Source: Liolophura sinensis (taxonomy: Eukaryota; Mollusca; Polyplacophora; Chitonida; Chitonidae). From it: 64,000 nucleotides of DNA. The stretch spans positions 14,247,504-14,311,503 of the forward strand of contig NC_088298.1 in assembly GCF_032854445.1 (NCBI RefSeq). Direction: 5' to 3'. The position numbers and the translations under genes were made by a program. Below are positions 1 to 11,945 of this stretch, one piece after another. Each line of letters begins with the position of its first letter. The stretch's first letter is position 1. Under the pieces are notes generated by a model that saw nothing but the letters and a program-made list of their open reading frames with translations, ran no database searches and was not told the DNA's origin.

Positions 1-70
1 TAGTTGATATTGTGGAGAAGAATTAAGGGGGTGGGTGTGGAGGGAGGGAGAGGGGGGGGGGGTGTGGAGT
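1..70. other. G-rich tract
   Basis: GGAGGGAGG-type sequence with a run of 11 G ending near 62. It could form a quadruplex on the plus strand. Confidence 0.5.
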
Positions 71-150
71 GCGTTCAGCAAACATTCACATCACCGCTAA
101 TAACTCTTGAGACATTCAGTTTTACATAAGTTCGTTAGTTAAGCGACAAT

Positions 151-154
<4 letters not shown>

Positions 155-242
<88 letters not shown>
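155..242. repeat. TA microsatellite followed by CA
   Basis: About 35 TA steps (155-226) run straight into CA steps (226-242). Confidence 0.97.
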
Positions 243-243
<1 letters not shown>

Positions 244-486
244 TCCGTTGCTCTATCTGTCGTCAAGATCAAAAGAATGGAGTCAGGTGACGTAAGTAAT
301 CACGCAAAATCTCGAACTATCTCGTATTATGCCAACATATAAGTTGACTGTAAAAACTGACAATAAAATTTGTCGAAACCAAGAAACATTGTTCATGCAA
401 ATCTAAACATTTGTTGTTGTTGCGGTAACATGCCTGTCGACTGCCTTTATTGTGAGCAAAACCGTGAGAAACTGCAAATTTTAAGC

Positions 487-572
487 TATGACTAGGATTG
501 AACCCGTACCTGTTATATGCCTCGTGTTTGTGAGTAGAGCACCTTACACACTGAGAGCTACATCTTGTTCAC
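487..572 (-). mobile_element. tRNA-like relic (probable old SINE head)
   Basis: On the minus strand a TAGCTCTCAGTGTG stretch resembles an A box and GGGTTCAATCC is a good B box about 45 nt later. The flanks do not fold into a full cloverleaf, so a functional tRNA is unlikely. Confidence 0.4.
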
Positions 573-741
573 TACAAAGATTAAACAAGAGATTTAGAAT
601 CGTAGATCCTCACCTGGTGTCCAACCGACAGTCTGGCATCAGATCAAAAGTTTGAGGTATTTCCGGTTAAAATAATAGTTTAAGATATGATCCCGAATTA
701 TGGCTTCCCAACTACATGTATATCCCTAAGCCACTCATACT

Positions 742-930
742 TATTGATTTATTTCATTCATATTTGACGCCGTACTCAAGAATATCTCACTTATACGGCG
801 GCGGACAGCATTATGGTGGAAGAAAGCCGGATCGACGGACCCCGGGGAAACTCACAACCATCAGTAGGTTGCTGGCAGACTTTCCCACGAGAGGAACCCA
901 GCATGAGATGCACTTGAACTCACGCCACTT
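742..930 (-). mobile_element. SINE relic
   Basis: A diverged copy of the same SINE body, including GCCGTACTCAAGAATATCTC and the AAACTCACAACCATC segment. The tRNA-like head is mostly missing. Confidence 0.8.
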
Positions 931-945
931 GTACTGTTGAGACTA

Positions 946-2640
946 CTGTCGTTGCTTATCAAATAATTCTTATTTTAATATAAGTCTTGGACTTCAGGCC
1001 ACAAAGATTTGTGGTGAAATGGTTTCCGCCATTGTCAATTTGTTCGCTGCGCAGAATGGAGCGCAATGCAAGAATAGTCAGATTTAATAACTCGATCGTC
1101 CCAACCTTTCTTGCAGACATGACATTTTCGACACCAGGCAATATTCTTTTTCATACGATATTTATCTGTAGATAAACAAAATGTGACATAAGTAGTAATC
1201 GCCATATATTGCCGGGATCTCATTAAATGAGACCTACACCCTCTAACCTATCCCATAATTCCTTGTGCTGGTTTTCCGGCGGGTGTGAAGTTTTCTGGAA
1301 ACTGTCATTTACCGCGTATCATCATCGAAATGAGCCGATTCGAGGAGATTGAAAAGGCGCTAGCATTTCACTCAGTGTTAATTCATTCGTCGAAGGGACA
1401 TAGTGACGTGTGTCAAAGCCATTTTACGGCATAATTAAATAAATAAAAAAAAGACGAAAACGGGCTAGCAAGACAGCTCGCATTGTTTCTTTCCTGAAGG
1501 CGCGCTTAGGAGGAAATCTAATTAAACCGACAGATTTTTTCACACGTGTCGGTAAAAGAGAGGGGTTTAACACTTGTTTAGATGAAGTGACACACTGCAG
1601 CGTCCGGGGACATTTCTATAACGATATCTCTGTTACAATCTCATTATTAGTGTGGCAACAAAAGCTCTTAAAAATAAATGTGTCACAAAAAATTCGGCAA
1701 GTGCAGGGTATTAATTCACCGCAGTGCTCAAACTCAGAGTTCGGCGAAGGGAGGGTGCACAGGCGATGGAAGTTCTTAACACTGCCCACAAATGAAGGCT
1801 GATCAATTGTCCGTAAAGCCAAGACTTATAAAGTGGGCATTTGACGCCAAAGGGCATCCTTAAATGTGTATTGTGAAGGTTTTCTCTCTGTCTGCAGAAG
1901 AGAAGAAAAGACAAGAGCCGCGCCCTGGGATAGTTGAGATGCATGTGGGGTGGGGCTAGGTGGTAGTTTCCACAGTCAGTATGGGTGTCAGTGTGACGAT
2001 ACTATGGCTGCTACGCTGTATGCTTGCCAGACTCATATGCATGACAGCACGTCCTGGAATGCACGCTGCCCAGAGGGCAAGAATGGGGTACAGCTTTCAG
2101 CCGGGTCCGCGCTAAGACATACGGCAGACATGCCACGAGTTAATGAATATTGTACCGCCCCGAAAACTACGACTCGATATGCAGCTGCGAGTCCCTGGTA
2201 ACCATTTCTACGAATAAAGGATCATATGTGTGACTTAAATTGGACGGAAATTCCAGTCGTTATACCTGAATTGCAGCTTACTGATGGTTTGGAATTATGT
2301 TCTTTACAGCTCTAAAATCTTTTCTATACAATCCGAACGTTTCTTAGAATATCTACGATAAGTGTCACCCTAGCAAGCTGTTCAAGTTTTACATCAAATA
2401 AATTGGAAGTGAAACCTTCAACTGGGGCACTTAGCTCAGAAATGTCAGCTGTGCGAACAAATCTGTCCTCTTCAGGCGTTTTGGACGTGTTGGTTAAGAT
2501 TGCCTTGCTTGAGAACTAGAGAAAGTAAGTCAGTCTGTGTGTTTGTGTATCGCGAACGAGTTGCGAACATGTTTACGACGTTCATTCCACAGATCAATGT
2601 TTTGAATGTGAGTGTATTACATAATATTAAATGATATGTT
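946..2640. other. No gene seen
   Basis: AT-rich intergenic DNA. The short open frames overlap one another on both strands and lack splice or codon support. Confidence 0.5.
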
Positions 2641-2648
2641 TTACCAAA

Positions 2649-2745
2649 GGTCGGAGGTTTATCCCGGACACTCCGGTTTCTGCACCCATTAAACTGGGCG
2701 TCATCGTATAAGTGAAAAACTCTTGAGTACAGTGTTAACAACAAC
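2649..2745 (+). mobile_element. SINE relic
   Basis: A decayed 3' half of the SINE (CGTATAAGTGAAAAACTCTT and GAGTAC), in opposite orientation to the full-length copy that begins about 30 bp further on. Confidence 0.55.
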
Positions 2746-2775
2746 AACAAAGTTTACATTTTGTATGAAGATTTG

Positions 2776-3046
2776 TTTTTTTTTTTTTTTTTTTTGATTG
2801 GTGTTTTACGCCGTACTCAAGAATATTTCACTTATACGACGGCGGCCAGCATTATGGTGGGTGGAAACCGGGCACAGCCCGGGGGAAACCCACGACCATC
2901 CGCAGGTTGCTGGCAGACCTTCCCACTTACGGCCGGAGAGGAAGCCAGCATGAGCTGGACTTGAACTCACAGCGACCGCATTGGTGAGAGGCTCCTGGGT
3001 CATTACGCTGCGCTAGCGCGCTAACCGACTGAGCCACGAGGCCCCT
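2776..3046 (-). mobile_element. tRNA-derived SINE, full length, with target-site duplication
   Basis: On the minus strand the element begins GGGGCCTCGTGGCTCAG, carries Pol III A- and B-box-like sequences (B box AGTTCAAGTCC), has a conserved body (GCCGCCGTCGTATAAGTG) and ends AACACCAATCA plus an A run. TGAAGATTTG flanks it on both sides (2766-2775 and 3047-3056). That is direct evidence of retroposition. Confidence 0.92.
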
Positions 3047-3439
3047 TGAAGATTTGTAGCTTTATGTTAAAAAGTATACAATATGATGACATGTACATGT
3101 CACTGCTGGTTACCAGTTGTATATTTATGTTACCAATAGCTTTAAATTCCTATCAGATAAATAACTTAATCAATAAATTAATGTTGCAAGTTTATAATAC
3201 AAAGATAATAATATTAATTTTATATTAATTTATACCTAATTTTTGAATCGCTCAGATTTCTGACCATAACGGAGACCAGTCTTGGAATGGAACAGTATAA
3301 GAACGACTACGCGAGAGTTGTATTGTTTATTTGATATATTTGTTTATAGCACCGTTGTATTTATGTAAACTATAAATACTAAAAAAATATAGCAAGGTTT
3401 ATGGTTTGAAGAAACCAGACATAGCTTGGTGGATGCCAC

Positions 3440-3860
3440 CGCTCGTAGGAAACCACTGCGTGTCTTCAGGTACCAGACAAGGAAACTATTGCCCGTCCCC
3501 AGGTACCAGACAAGGAAACCATTGCGTGTCACCATGTACCAGACAAGGAAACCACCGCCTGTCACCATGTACCCGATAATGGAATTACGTCGTGTCTCGA
3601 TGTACCAGACAAGGAAATCACGGCGTGTCTCCAGGTATCACATAAGGAAACCAACGCTTGTTTCCATGTACCAGACAAGAAAATCAGTGCGTGCCTAGAT
3701 GTACCAGGCAAGGAAACCTTGTAGCGACTGTCTTCAGGTACCAGACAAGGAAACCATTGTATGTCTCCAGGTACCAGAGAAGGAAAGCACGGCGTATCCC
3801 CAGATATCACCCAAGGAAACCAGCGCGTGTCTCAGACGCTCCGTGTACCAGACACAGAAA
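3440..3860. repeat. 33-bp minisatellite
   Basis: About 12 imperfect units of 33 bp contain TACCAGACAAGGAAACCA. The period is a multiple of three, so frames of 80-96 codons stay open on both strands. These are products of the repeat and are not supported as genes. Confidence 0.88.
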
Positions 3861-3869
3861 CCACCACCC

Positions 3870-6375
3870 GTTGATATTTACCCTATACAAGAAAACCACC
3901 GCACCTTACCAAATATACTTGACAATGACAGTTACTAGACTGGAATGAAGGTCTGATCCAATACGTACGCAAGCATGGTTGTTTACGTCTTCTTAGATCG
4001 ACTTTTCAAGGTATCCACATACGTACTACACAAAGGGCCTTTATTCCGGTTTCATACGCCTACACACCCTTTTCAGTTTTGATTACCTAGTGGTTTGCGA
4101 TGTGGGCAATCACGATCAGGTTATGCTTACGACGAGGTGCAACTTTGTTCTCGAATCCGGTCAGAGAGTACTGTTTAATGCGTGCCTGCGAAGGGAGTAT
4201 AACAGAACAGCGATTGTCCGTCCTTTATGGCCCCCACAGCCAAATGTTATGGGGCCACAGACAAGGCGATAAGGCAGATCAGGAGCGTTGCTGGAGCGTG
4301 AACGATGGCTATCTTTGCCGTGAGACGATGAGAGCAGAGTGACTGCATGTCTCCGTGTTTGTGAAGTTCAAAGCGTCAGTATGTTAAAAACCAGCCCGAC
4401 TGTACGCCTGGGTTCCTCACTTAGCCCTCAGCTAATTTATTCGAGATTTCACCCAGCTGGGCATTTTGCGGGACAGATTGTGTGTTGTCTTCTGTTTTGT
4501 GTTCTTTAAGGATACCCCCGAGACGGAAATCAAATTCCCTGCTTGTGCTCCAGTCTCCTCTAGGTTTTATGAAGTGAAACATATATATTCAAATATCAGA
4601 CCATTCCATCTAATTCCGTGGGATGACATTGTTAAATATTTTAATTTTTAGGCCGTGTTACAGATACATTTTGACGCACAGATGGCGAACGAGCCTGAGC
4701 TTGTGTTTAGCCTAACTCTTGCAACTCATCAAATTTAAGACGCCAGTGAATGTCATTTCACGATTCCTTCGGTTTCTGTCAAAGGAAGTCATAACCTTAC
4801 TTCACGAAAATATTTTAAAAAAGGAATAAAACCATCAACAAGCAAGAAAATAAAAAAAAACAACAAAACTGGATTAAAAGTTGTCCTTCATCCACATTTT
4901 AACTTTTCAAGCGCATCAGCCATCAGGGGTAAAACTTTTTTCAGAAATTCAGAATTTTTCAGTTATTGCTGAGCTCTGCGGCATAAATGAGAGTTTAGAA
5001 GCATTGATTAGTGAGTTTCCCTGCAAAATTCCAAGAAACACAACCCGTTCCATCAGCCCACAGACTCTTAGATTTCACGATAAACGTTACAGTATAGGCT
5101 GCCAGTTATTTAGATCCTAAGTTATGGGCGGAAGAAGTTGTCAGATTAAGGAAAGAACATGATCTTTACTTATAAATGTTCCGCATCCTGGCTAGCCCTG
5201 TATTGCCTGGTGCAGGCAGGGAAATGGATCAGGGGGGGGGGGGGGGGTCTGGGTAGACGTCTCTATAGCAAGTACCTGAAGAAAGCCCCCTCACTAGATC
5301 GAGTGTGTCTACTTGTGCCTCTGTAGTGCAGCCAACTCCATGCTGCTAAATACAACGCCGAAAATCCATACGTTTAGCTTTCCTTCGCTTGTTCCACTGT
5401 ATTTTCCCCTCTCTGCTGAGCGGCAAATTCTTTTCATCTTCGTACCGGCTGTCGAAGTTCATGCCGATGTATACATACCTTGACTCAGAACAGCTCGTCT
5501 GGCTCAGACAATATAAAAAAGAAGAGCTTATGTCCACGTAGCGTAGTTCTGTATAGGGCCTGTAGATACAGTCACGCTCAAGCCGTGGACTGGCCCACAC
5601 TGCCATCGCTGTAAACACGTACTCAGCACTCCGGCCGGTCGCTAGCCCCCCAGGGCAATGCGAATGGCCCGTTTATGCATATATGATACGGTGTATACAC
5701 AGCAGTATTTATGACCGAGATGTGGCCCCAGGGAATTATAGAGGAACAAATTAGACAAGGCCATTTACGGCGGGGTAATTTGGTTAGCAGAAGTTTTATG
5801 GCTATACGGGGGAAAATGTCTGAAGAAGAGTGTGCGTCCTCGTTATGGGTTACAGCGACCTCGTCATCGCTAAATATTAATAGTCTCTGCGTAAATCTAT
5901 TATATAATAATTCAAGTGCAAATAGTTCGCAAAATAACGCCAAATTATCAATTCCATTTACTCAGGCTATGGAATGTAGGCCTACTCTATTTTCACGACA
6001 ATTTTCTCGGCTTTAATTCAGATTCAGAGTTCAGAAAGTTCAGATTTGAAATATATTTGGCTATGGAATCTTTTTTTTGAGTGGCAGGCATATAACTGTA
6101 TGGCCGCAATATACACGTCTCAGAACCGTTTAACTCCAATCAAATAAAAAAACAAATCAATCAGTGCCGTTGGCAGTTTTAAGTGTGGTTTTTGTCGATG
6201 TGCGATACACACTTTCAGTTCAACACAAATGTCAGAACACACATCAAAACAAACTCAGATTACGTCAACAAATGTGCTGGGAGAGGGGATAACTATTACC
6301 CAAGCATCTGTAAATATGAAACATCACTGTTTTTCAGCTTTACTGATGGCTAATGCATATGCAGTTACCATCTTT
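3870..6375. other. No gene seen
   Basis: Unique-looking sequence with one G homopolymer. Open frames up to 106 codons around 5623-6016 occur on both strands and resemble nothing I know. Confidence 0.5.
5232..5247. repeat. G homopolymer
   Basis: A run of 16 G residues, prone to length error in sequencing. Confidence 0.9.
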
Positions 6376-6462
6376 GTACTTCCGTACGTGGGAAGGCCTG
6401 ACAGCAACCTGCGGATGGTCGTGGGTTTCCTCCCACCATAATGCTGCCCGCCGTCGTATAAG
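6376..6462 (+). mobile_element. SINE fragment joined to the 56-bp array
   Basis: The fragment spans CGTACGTGGGAAGG to GCCGTCGTATAAGT and is 5'- and 3'-truncated. The 56-bp minisatellite begins at its 3' break. Confidence 0.8.
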
Positions 6463-7150
6463 TCTTCCTGTGTAATATATATGTCTTCTTGTGTAATCTC
6501 CACACAAAAGTTGTATGGCATGAGCTTCAGATGTGATTCTGTGGTTGTGTAATCTCCGCACAAATGTGGTATGGCATAAGCTTCAGATGTGATTCTGTGG
6601 TTGAGTAATCTCCGCACAAATGTTGTATGGCATATGCTTCAGATGTGATTCTGTGGTTGTGTAATCTCCGCACAAATGTTGTATGGCATGAGCTTCAGAT
6701 GTGATTCTGTGGTTGTGTAATCTCCGCACAAATGTTGTATGGCATGAGCTTCAGATGTGATTCTGTGGTTGTGTAATCTCCGCACAAACGTGGTATGGCA
6801 TAAGCTTCAGATGTGATTCTGTGGTTGTGTAATCTCCGCACAAATGTTGTATGGCATATGCTTCAGATGTGATTCTGTGGTTGTGTAATCTCCGCACAAA
6901 TGTTGTATGGCATGAGCTTCAGATGTGATTCTGTGGTTGTGTAATCTCCGCACAAATGTTGTATGGCATGAGCTTCAGATGTGATTCTGTGGTTGTGTAA
7001 TCTCCGCACAAACGTGGTATGGCATAAGCTTCAGATGTGATTCTGTGGTTGTGTAATCTCCGCACAAATGTTGTATGTCATATGCTTCAGATGTGATTCT
7101 GTGGTTGTGTAATCTCCGCACAAATGTTGTATGGCATGAGCTTCAGATGA
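6463..7150. repeat. 56-bp minisatellite with 224-bp higher-order period
   Basis: About 12 units of 56 bp contain GTAATCTCCGCACAAATG and CTTCAGATGTGATTCTGTGG. A marked variant (TGGTATGGCATAAGC) recurs at 6567, 6791 and 7015, exactly 224 bp apart. The block amplified most recently is therefore four units. The array starts at the broken end of a SINE fragment. Confidence 0.93.
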
Positions 7151-7887
7151 TCATACTGAAAATGTCTTCCTGTTAGTAAATAATAGCCCAAGTGTGTATA
7201 TAAGACCAAAAGCTAGAACGAGAATCACATTCTAAGCTGAAGACAGGAACGGTTACAACATCCAGCTCCCTGCACCCAGCCCACTCGATCCTTGGTTACG
7301 GGGAACAGCACCTCTACTATTCATGGCCGATAGGTCAACTTCCGAGCACATCTGGATCTCTGTAAGATTTCTCCCCGCCCCAACTTGCCCCGGGGAGGGG
7401 AAAGGGTCAAATAAATCCGAGAGAAACTCCTGCCGACACAAACAACTTGAGCCTTCTCGGCCCCTTTGTGCGCGCTGTTGCACATGGCCGGTAGGGGTAT
7501 GGCTGGCAAGGTTTTCCACGTTCTCGCGCAATCTGGTCTCCATGAGGGATGGAGAGGTCCAAGAAATCGACGCTGTGCTTTTTTGTGTTCGTTAGAATTA
7601 ACTACCAATCAGTTCACTGAGAGTTTCATCTCTAAGTCTTTGTTTCATATTTGCCACATTATTTTGGGTAGTTTCATCTTCTGACATTTGAATGACTCGT
7701 TATGTTTATTGTGATCTCAACAGATATGAACGACCTAAAATGAAACGAGAAAAAGACAAAAAACTCTTCATTTTTCTTTGCTGTTCATCTTATTCCAGTA
7801 TACATCTTATACTACTATACATCTTATACCAGTATACATCTTGCATCAAGCTTTTCTTAGTCCCCTACCAATACATATAACATTATA
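7151..7887. other. No gene seen
   Basis: A GC-richer patch (7240-7560) has overlapping short frames on both strands. No recognisable protein. Confidence 0.45.
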
Positions 7888-8185
7888 ACTTGTCTCTCTG
7901 TCTGTCTCTCTGTCCGTTAGCCGTTCAGCCTGTCTGTCTGTCCGCCAGTCTGTCTGTCCGTCAGCCTGTCAGCCTGTCAGTTTGTCTGCTCGTCTGTCTG
8001 TCTGTTCGTCAGTCTGTCTGTCCGGCTGACTGTCCATCTGACAGTTTGTCTGTCTGTTCGTCAGCCTGTCTGTCTGTTCGTCAGTCTGTTTATCTTTTCC
8101 TCAGTCTGTCCATCTGTCCGTCCGTCCGTCTGTGTGTCAGTCTTCCGTCCGTCCGTGTGTTTGTCTCTCTGTCCGCCCATCAGGG
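7888..8185. repeat. Degenerate TCTG/TCCG tetranucleotide tract
   Basis: About 300 bp consist of TCTG and TCCG steps with TCAG interruptions. The tetranucleotide period keeps a Ser/Val/Cys/Leu-rich frame open, which is not a gene. A shorter related tract (CCGTCCGTC) lies near 26450-26485. Confidence 0.88.
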
Positions 8186-11106
8186 ATCAGTTTACCAGAT
8201 TTTTTTGTGAAAGCAGTTGAAGGTATTGGCTTGGTGTATGGCTTCTTGATTCAAGTTTCATGACGATCAAGTTTTTAGTTTATGCTACTTTTTTTTTCGG
8301 TTATGACCTTTTCCCATTTATCCATGGTTAGCGAAACGATCGTTTTTTTTTTTCTGTTGTGGGCTTTCACAGCTATTGCTCTGACGGCTGTTACCAGTAA
8401 GGGACATGCATGTATCCCTTTTGCAATACTTCCAGAATGCTCGTCTTCATCTGTTCTAAAAACAAATGAACCATGCATATATACTGGGTGACCATCATTG
8501 TCTTCCATCAGGAGTATATGTGTTCACCCCAACGTCTCCCAATTGTCTCAAAAAATTTTGGTGTTTCGTTTTGGTGCACGTTCCTCGTAGTTCTCATAAC
8601 TCGTTGTGCCTAAATTTAAATATTTCACCGAATGGTTCAGGGTAATTCCTCATTACAAAGGTGTATGCAGATGTATGGCGAATATAACTTTGAAGTGTTA
8701 ATTTGATTGGATTTGATATGCTAAGCATATAGTTTTTACAGGTATCAAACCTGATACAGGAAAACCCATGTGGAAGACACTTGACAAAATATATATAGGA
8801 TTTATCTTCTTGCATGTTTTTAACACAAAAAACATGTGATATTTATGTTATCATAATGCACCAGACATTGAGCGATACCAAATGCGTTTTCGTGTGATAA
8901 CAGATTTACCTGCAGGCATGTATTGACACGAACACGTGGTTGGTGCTTTTTCTAGCCATAGTTCATCACCAAACATTAACTTATAAAAAACCTCATCGTG
9001 GAATGAAGTATCTAGTTAGTACTCGAAGTCTTTTGAATAAATGATGGAATAGTTGTTAATAATTCAACGGGCCGGTTTTACGTTACGTAATTTAATTCAG
9101 CTCAGAGCTTTTTGCAGTGATCAATGGTTGTTTTTTTTTGAACGCGGACTGTAACTCGTAGATTATGTCATTCCATTCGAATGTATATTGCTGAAGGAAG
9201 ACCCCAGTTTTATACACTTTGCCTTCACAACTGACTGAAGACACGCTTCCACGCACACATGCAGAGAGCAAAGAAGTTATAAACTACAAGCTTTGCCAAG
9301 TTGGAAAATGATGGGCTGTACCCCAGCCGGTCGGAGTATTAAAGAAATCCAAATTTGAAAACCTCTAAAAGTAAGACAAACCAATATTAGACCTTTCCCT
9401 GCGTGAAACAATTACGAAAGGAGGTAAAGTTCTCTCGTAAAGTTCCTTTGTTAAGCCGTGATGAATGGTCCCTGGTTCCACTGTATGCGATGACGTTATG
9501 TCGCGTTATTATTATTCATACATTTTGCAAGAGAACAATGATCTATCCAACCTGGACCTGAATTGCCATTGTGCGAGAAAAGGTGCCGCATGCATTATCC
9601 CAATGGTCTTGATCTCTATTTTCATCTGAGGCCTCTTCGAAGATATTCGGCATTTTTCAGCACATTGAGGGTAATGAGACGTACATGGTCTAGTGTTGGT
9701 CTGATGGCCATCTTGGAAAGATAAATAATATATTTGTTGTTTGCAATGATGCAGTGATTCTCAGTTAAGACTTACCGTTATGTTCCAAATTCCATGTGTA
9801 CGTAGTAAAGTATATAATATATGATTGACTGACCGAGAATACGGTATCATGCAATGAAGCCTAGCACTTATACCACATCTTTCTTGCAGAAAAGGGTTGA
9901 ACATAATGGATACAATCATGCTATATAATAATAAATCCTTCGTATCATTATGAACTTATTAACTCCGACGAGCATATCTGTGGGACTGGACATGAGGTTG
10001 TTGTTGCTGCTGCCGTTCTTCTGGATGGGAATATTGCGCTTCTCGTATTTGAGCGCGGGTGTATTTCTAAATGCGCATTGTGTATGAGGGCACATCGGTC
10101 ACTTTTCCTTCTTTTGAATGGCATGCGATTTACTGGTATAAGGTTATACATGAAAACCCAGGTAATTTTCAGTCATACTCTATTTCAGACTGTGATGTGT
10201 CTACATCAGCATTGGGTAGAGCAGTCGTGTTTGGCCTAGGCGCTATACATTCACAGAGCAGTATATATGACTTGTGTCGTCGTTACAACAGCATCATATA
10301 AATTTGGAGGGGCCAGGGTTTGCAGCGTTCCCAATCCGGCCAGGGTCATTACCCCCTCGCATCAATCATCGGCACTGGCTGTCTGACAGCATTAGCTCTG
10401 GCAGAGCTGTTCGCCATGTGCGCGGATGGTGCTGTGGAGATTTCAGCTTCTGTGGACCCCGCAGGAAAGATTGCGCCGCACTGCACGACTCTATACTGCA
10501 CCGCGAAATGCGTTATGTGGACTCGACCCAGAGAGGGGAAAGTTATACAGCGGATATATAGGGTGGACCCTTTGTCCATGGTACCTTCGCGGTAGGGTCG
10601 TGATACATGTAGTATATATCGTACATGGTATGGCTATTTCAAACGTGGTATTCGTCCATACCATTATATGTACGAAATGTATCTATAAGGCTTCCTTATG
10701 TGTATATAGGGTACATATGGACAACTCAAACGCACATACAATATTCATGGCATTTTTATACCATCATATTAATGTATATATGTAAATTTCCATTATATAT
10801 ATACTTGGTATACCTCCAGTCATCCTCTGTATGTATGCGTGCGGGCGCGCGCGCGCGCGTGTATATGGTATTAACAGTGTATTCACCCTTGCCAACGGTC
10901 TTCCTTCTATGTGCATGTATATACATACGTATCTACATATTATGGATGGAGAACGTGTGATATATTCGTACGTACCATAATAGGAACGTTCATCGATATA
11001 CTCGTACCCCCGTTTGGTCTATCTATACTGTGTGCCATACTGTACAATTATGTGTTGAGAGACCAAACTGAAGCACTGTAGAGCTCCAGTGATGCGTATC
11101 ACATAT

Positions 11107-11190
11107 ATCCCTTATTTATTTATTTATTTATTTATCTCATTGGTGTTTACGTCGTACTCAAGAATATTTCATTTATACGACGGCGGCGAC
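11107..11190 (-). mobile_element. SINE 3' fragment
   Basis: Tail (TTATTTATTTATTT) plus GTACTCAAGAATATTTCA and CGACGGCGG; the rest is absent. Confidence 0.75.
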
Positions 11191-11867
11191 CTCCACAGGA
11201 AGTATGAAATACGTAGGCCTACACGTGAACGTACATGATTTTTTGTTTTCCCTCTCGGGCTGTTGAGTTGTAATTGAAAAATATATTTTTAATCAGCTAA
11301 ATTAAACCACTGCAGCGTTAAAATTAGGGCTGGTAATTATATTTAATGAGTGACAGTAGTAACATCATCCTCCCTTTCTCCACACGGCTGTTTGACGTAC
11401 CCCATGAAAAGTAGACAAATTAACGATACAATTAGTCTCTCTAACTTTTAATGCTCAGCCATCAAGCACGATGCATTTAGTATAAACAGGCCCTAAACGC
11501 TAGAGTTCGTTACAATTACAATGGGTATATCTGGTCAGAAAGCGTTCACTTGCTTCATTTAACTCATTTCATGTAGAAGCATGAGCACTGAGAATGACGA
11601 TATAACTGTTTGATTTCCATGTGCTATTCATATAGGATATATGAAAATAAATAAAACCCGCAAGACCTGTGGCATCGTATAGCTTTCATTCAAATATTGT
11701 TAAGTTAGGGATTTCACTAAAAATGACTTTGAAATGTTTTTTTTAATGTTTTTAATCCCTTCATTCGTTCATCTCGTGACTTCATGTATAGAGCTGTATA
11801 GAGACATGGCGATTCGCATTGGAAAAGTAGGCACACAGACACAGTTACGCATTGAATAAGTGACCTT

Positions 11868-11945
11868 CATTGGATTTGAACTCTGGACCTCGTTGGCGAA
11901 TTGTTGAGTATCGACTAAGGACATAGGCGATTTATATCGAGTTTA
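11868..11945 (-). mobile_element. tRNA-like relic
   Basis: On the minus strand AGTTCAAATCC resembles a B box and is preceded by AACGAGGTCCAG, as in old tRNA-derived SINE heads. No clear A box. Confidence 0.3.

Noticed and set aside
2806-3003. Frames shared between 2806-3003, 31896-32093, 44486-44716 and 45354-45569
   Set aside because: The shared translations come from SINE copies and are not a protein family.
7890-8210. Ser/Val/Cys-rich 106-codon frame
   Set aside because: It comes from the TCTG/TCCG tract, whose period keeps stops out.
10274-10960. Cluster of plus-strand frames of 76-119 codons
   Set aside because: They overlap in all frames and on the other strand; no domain is visible and composition follows the local base content.
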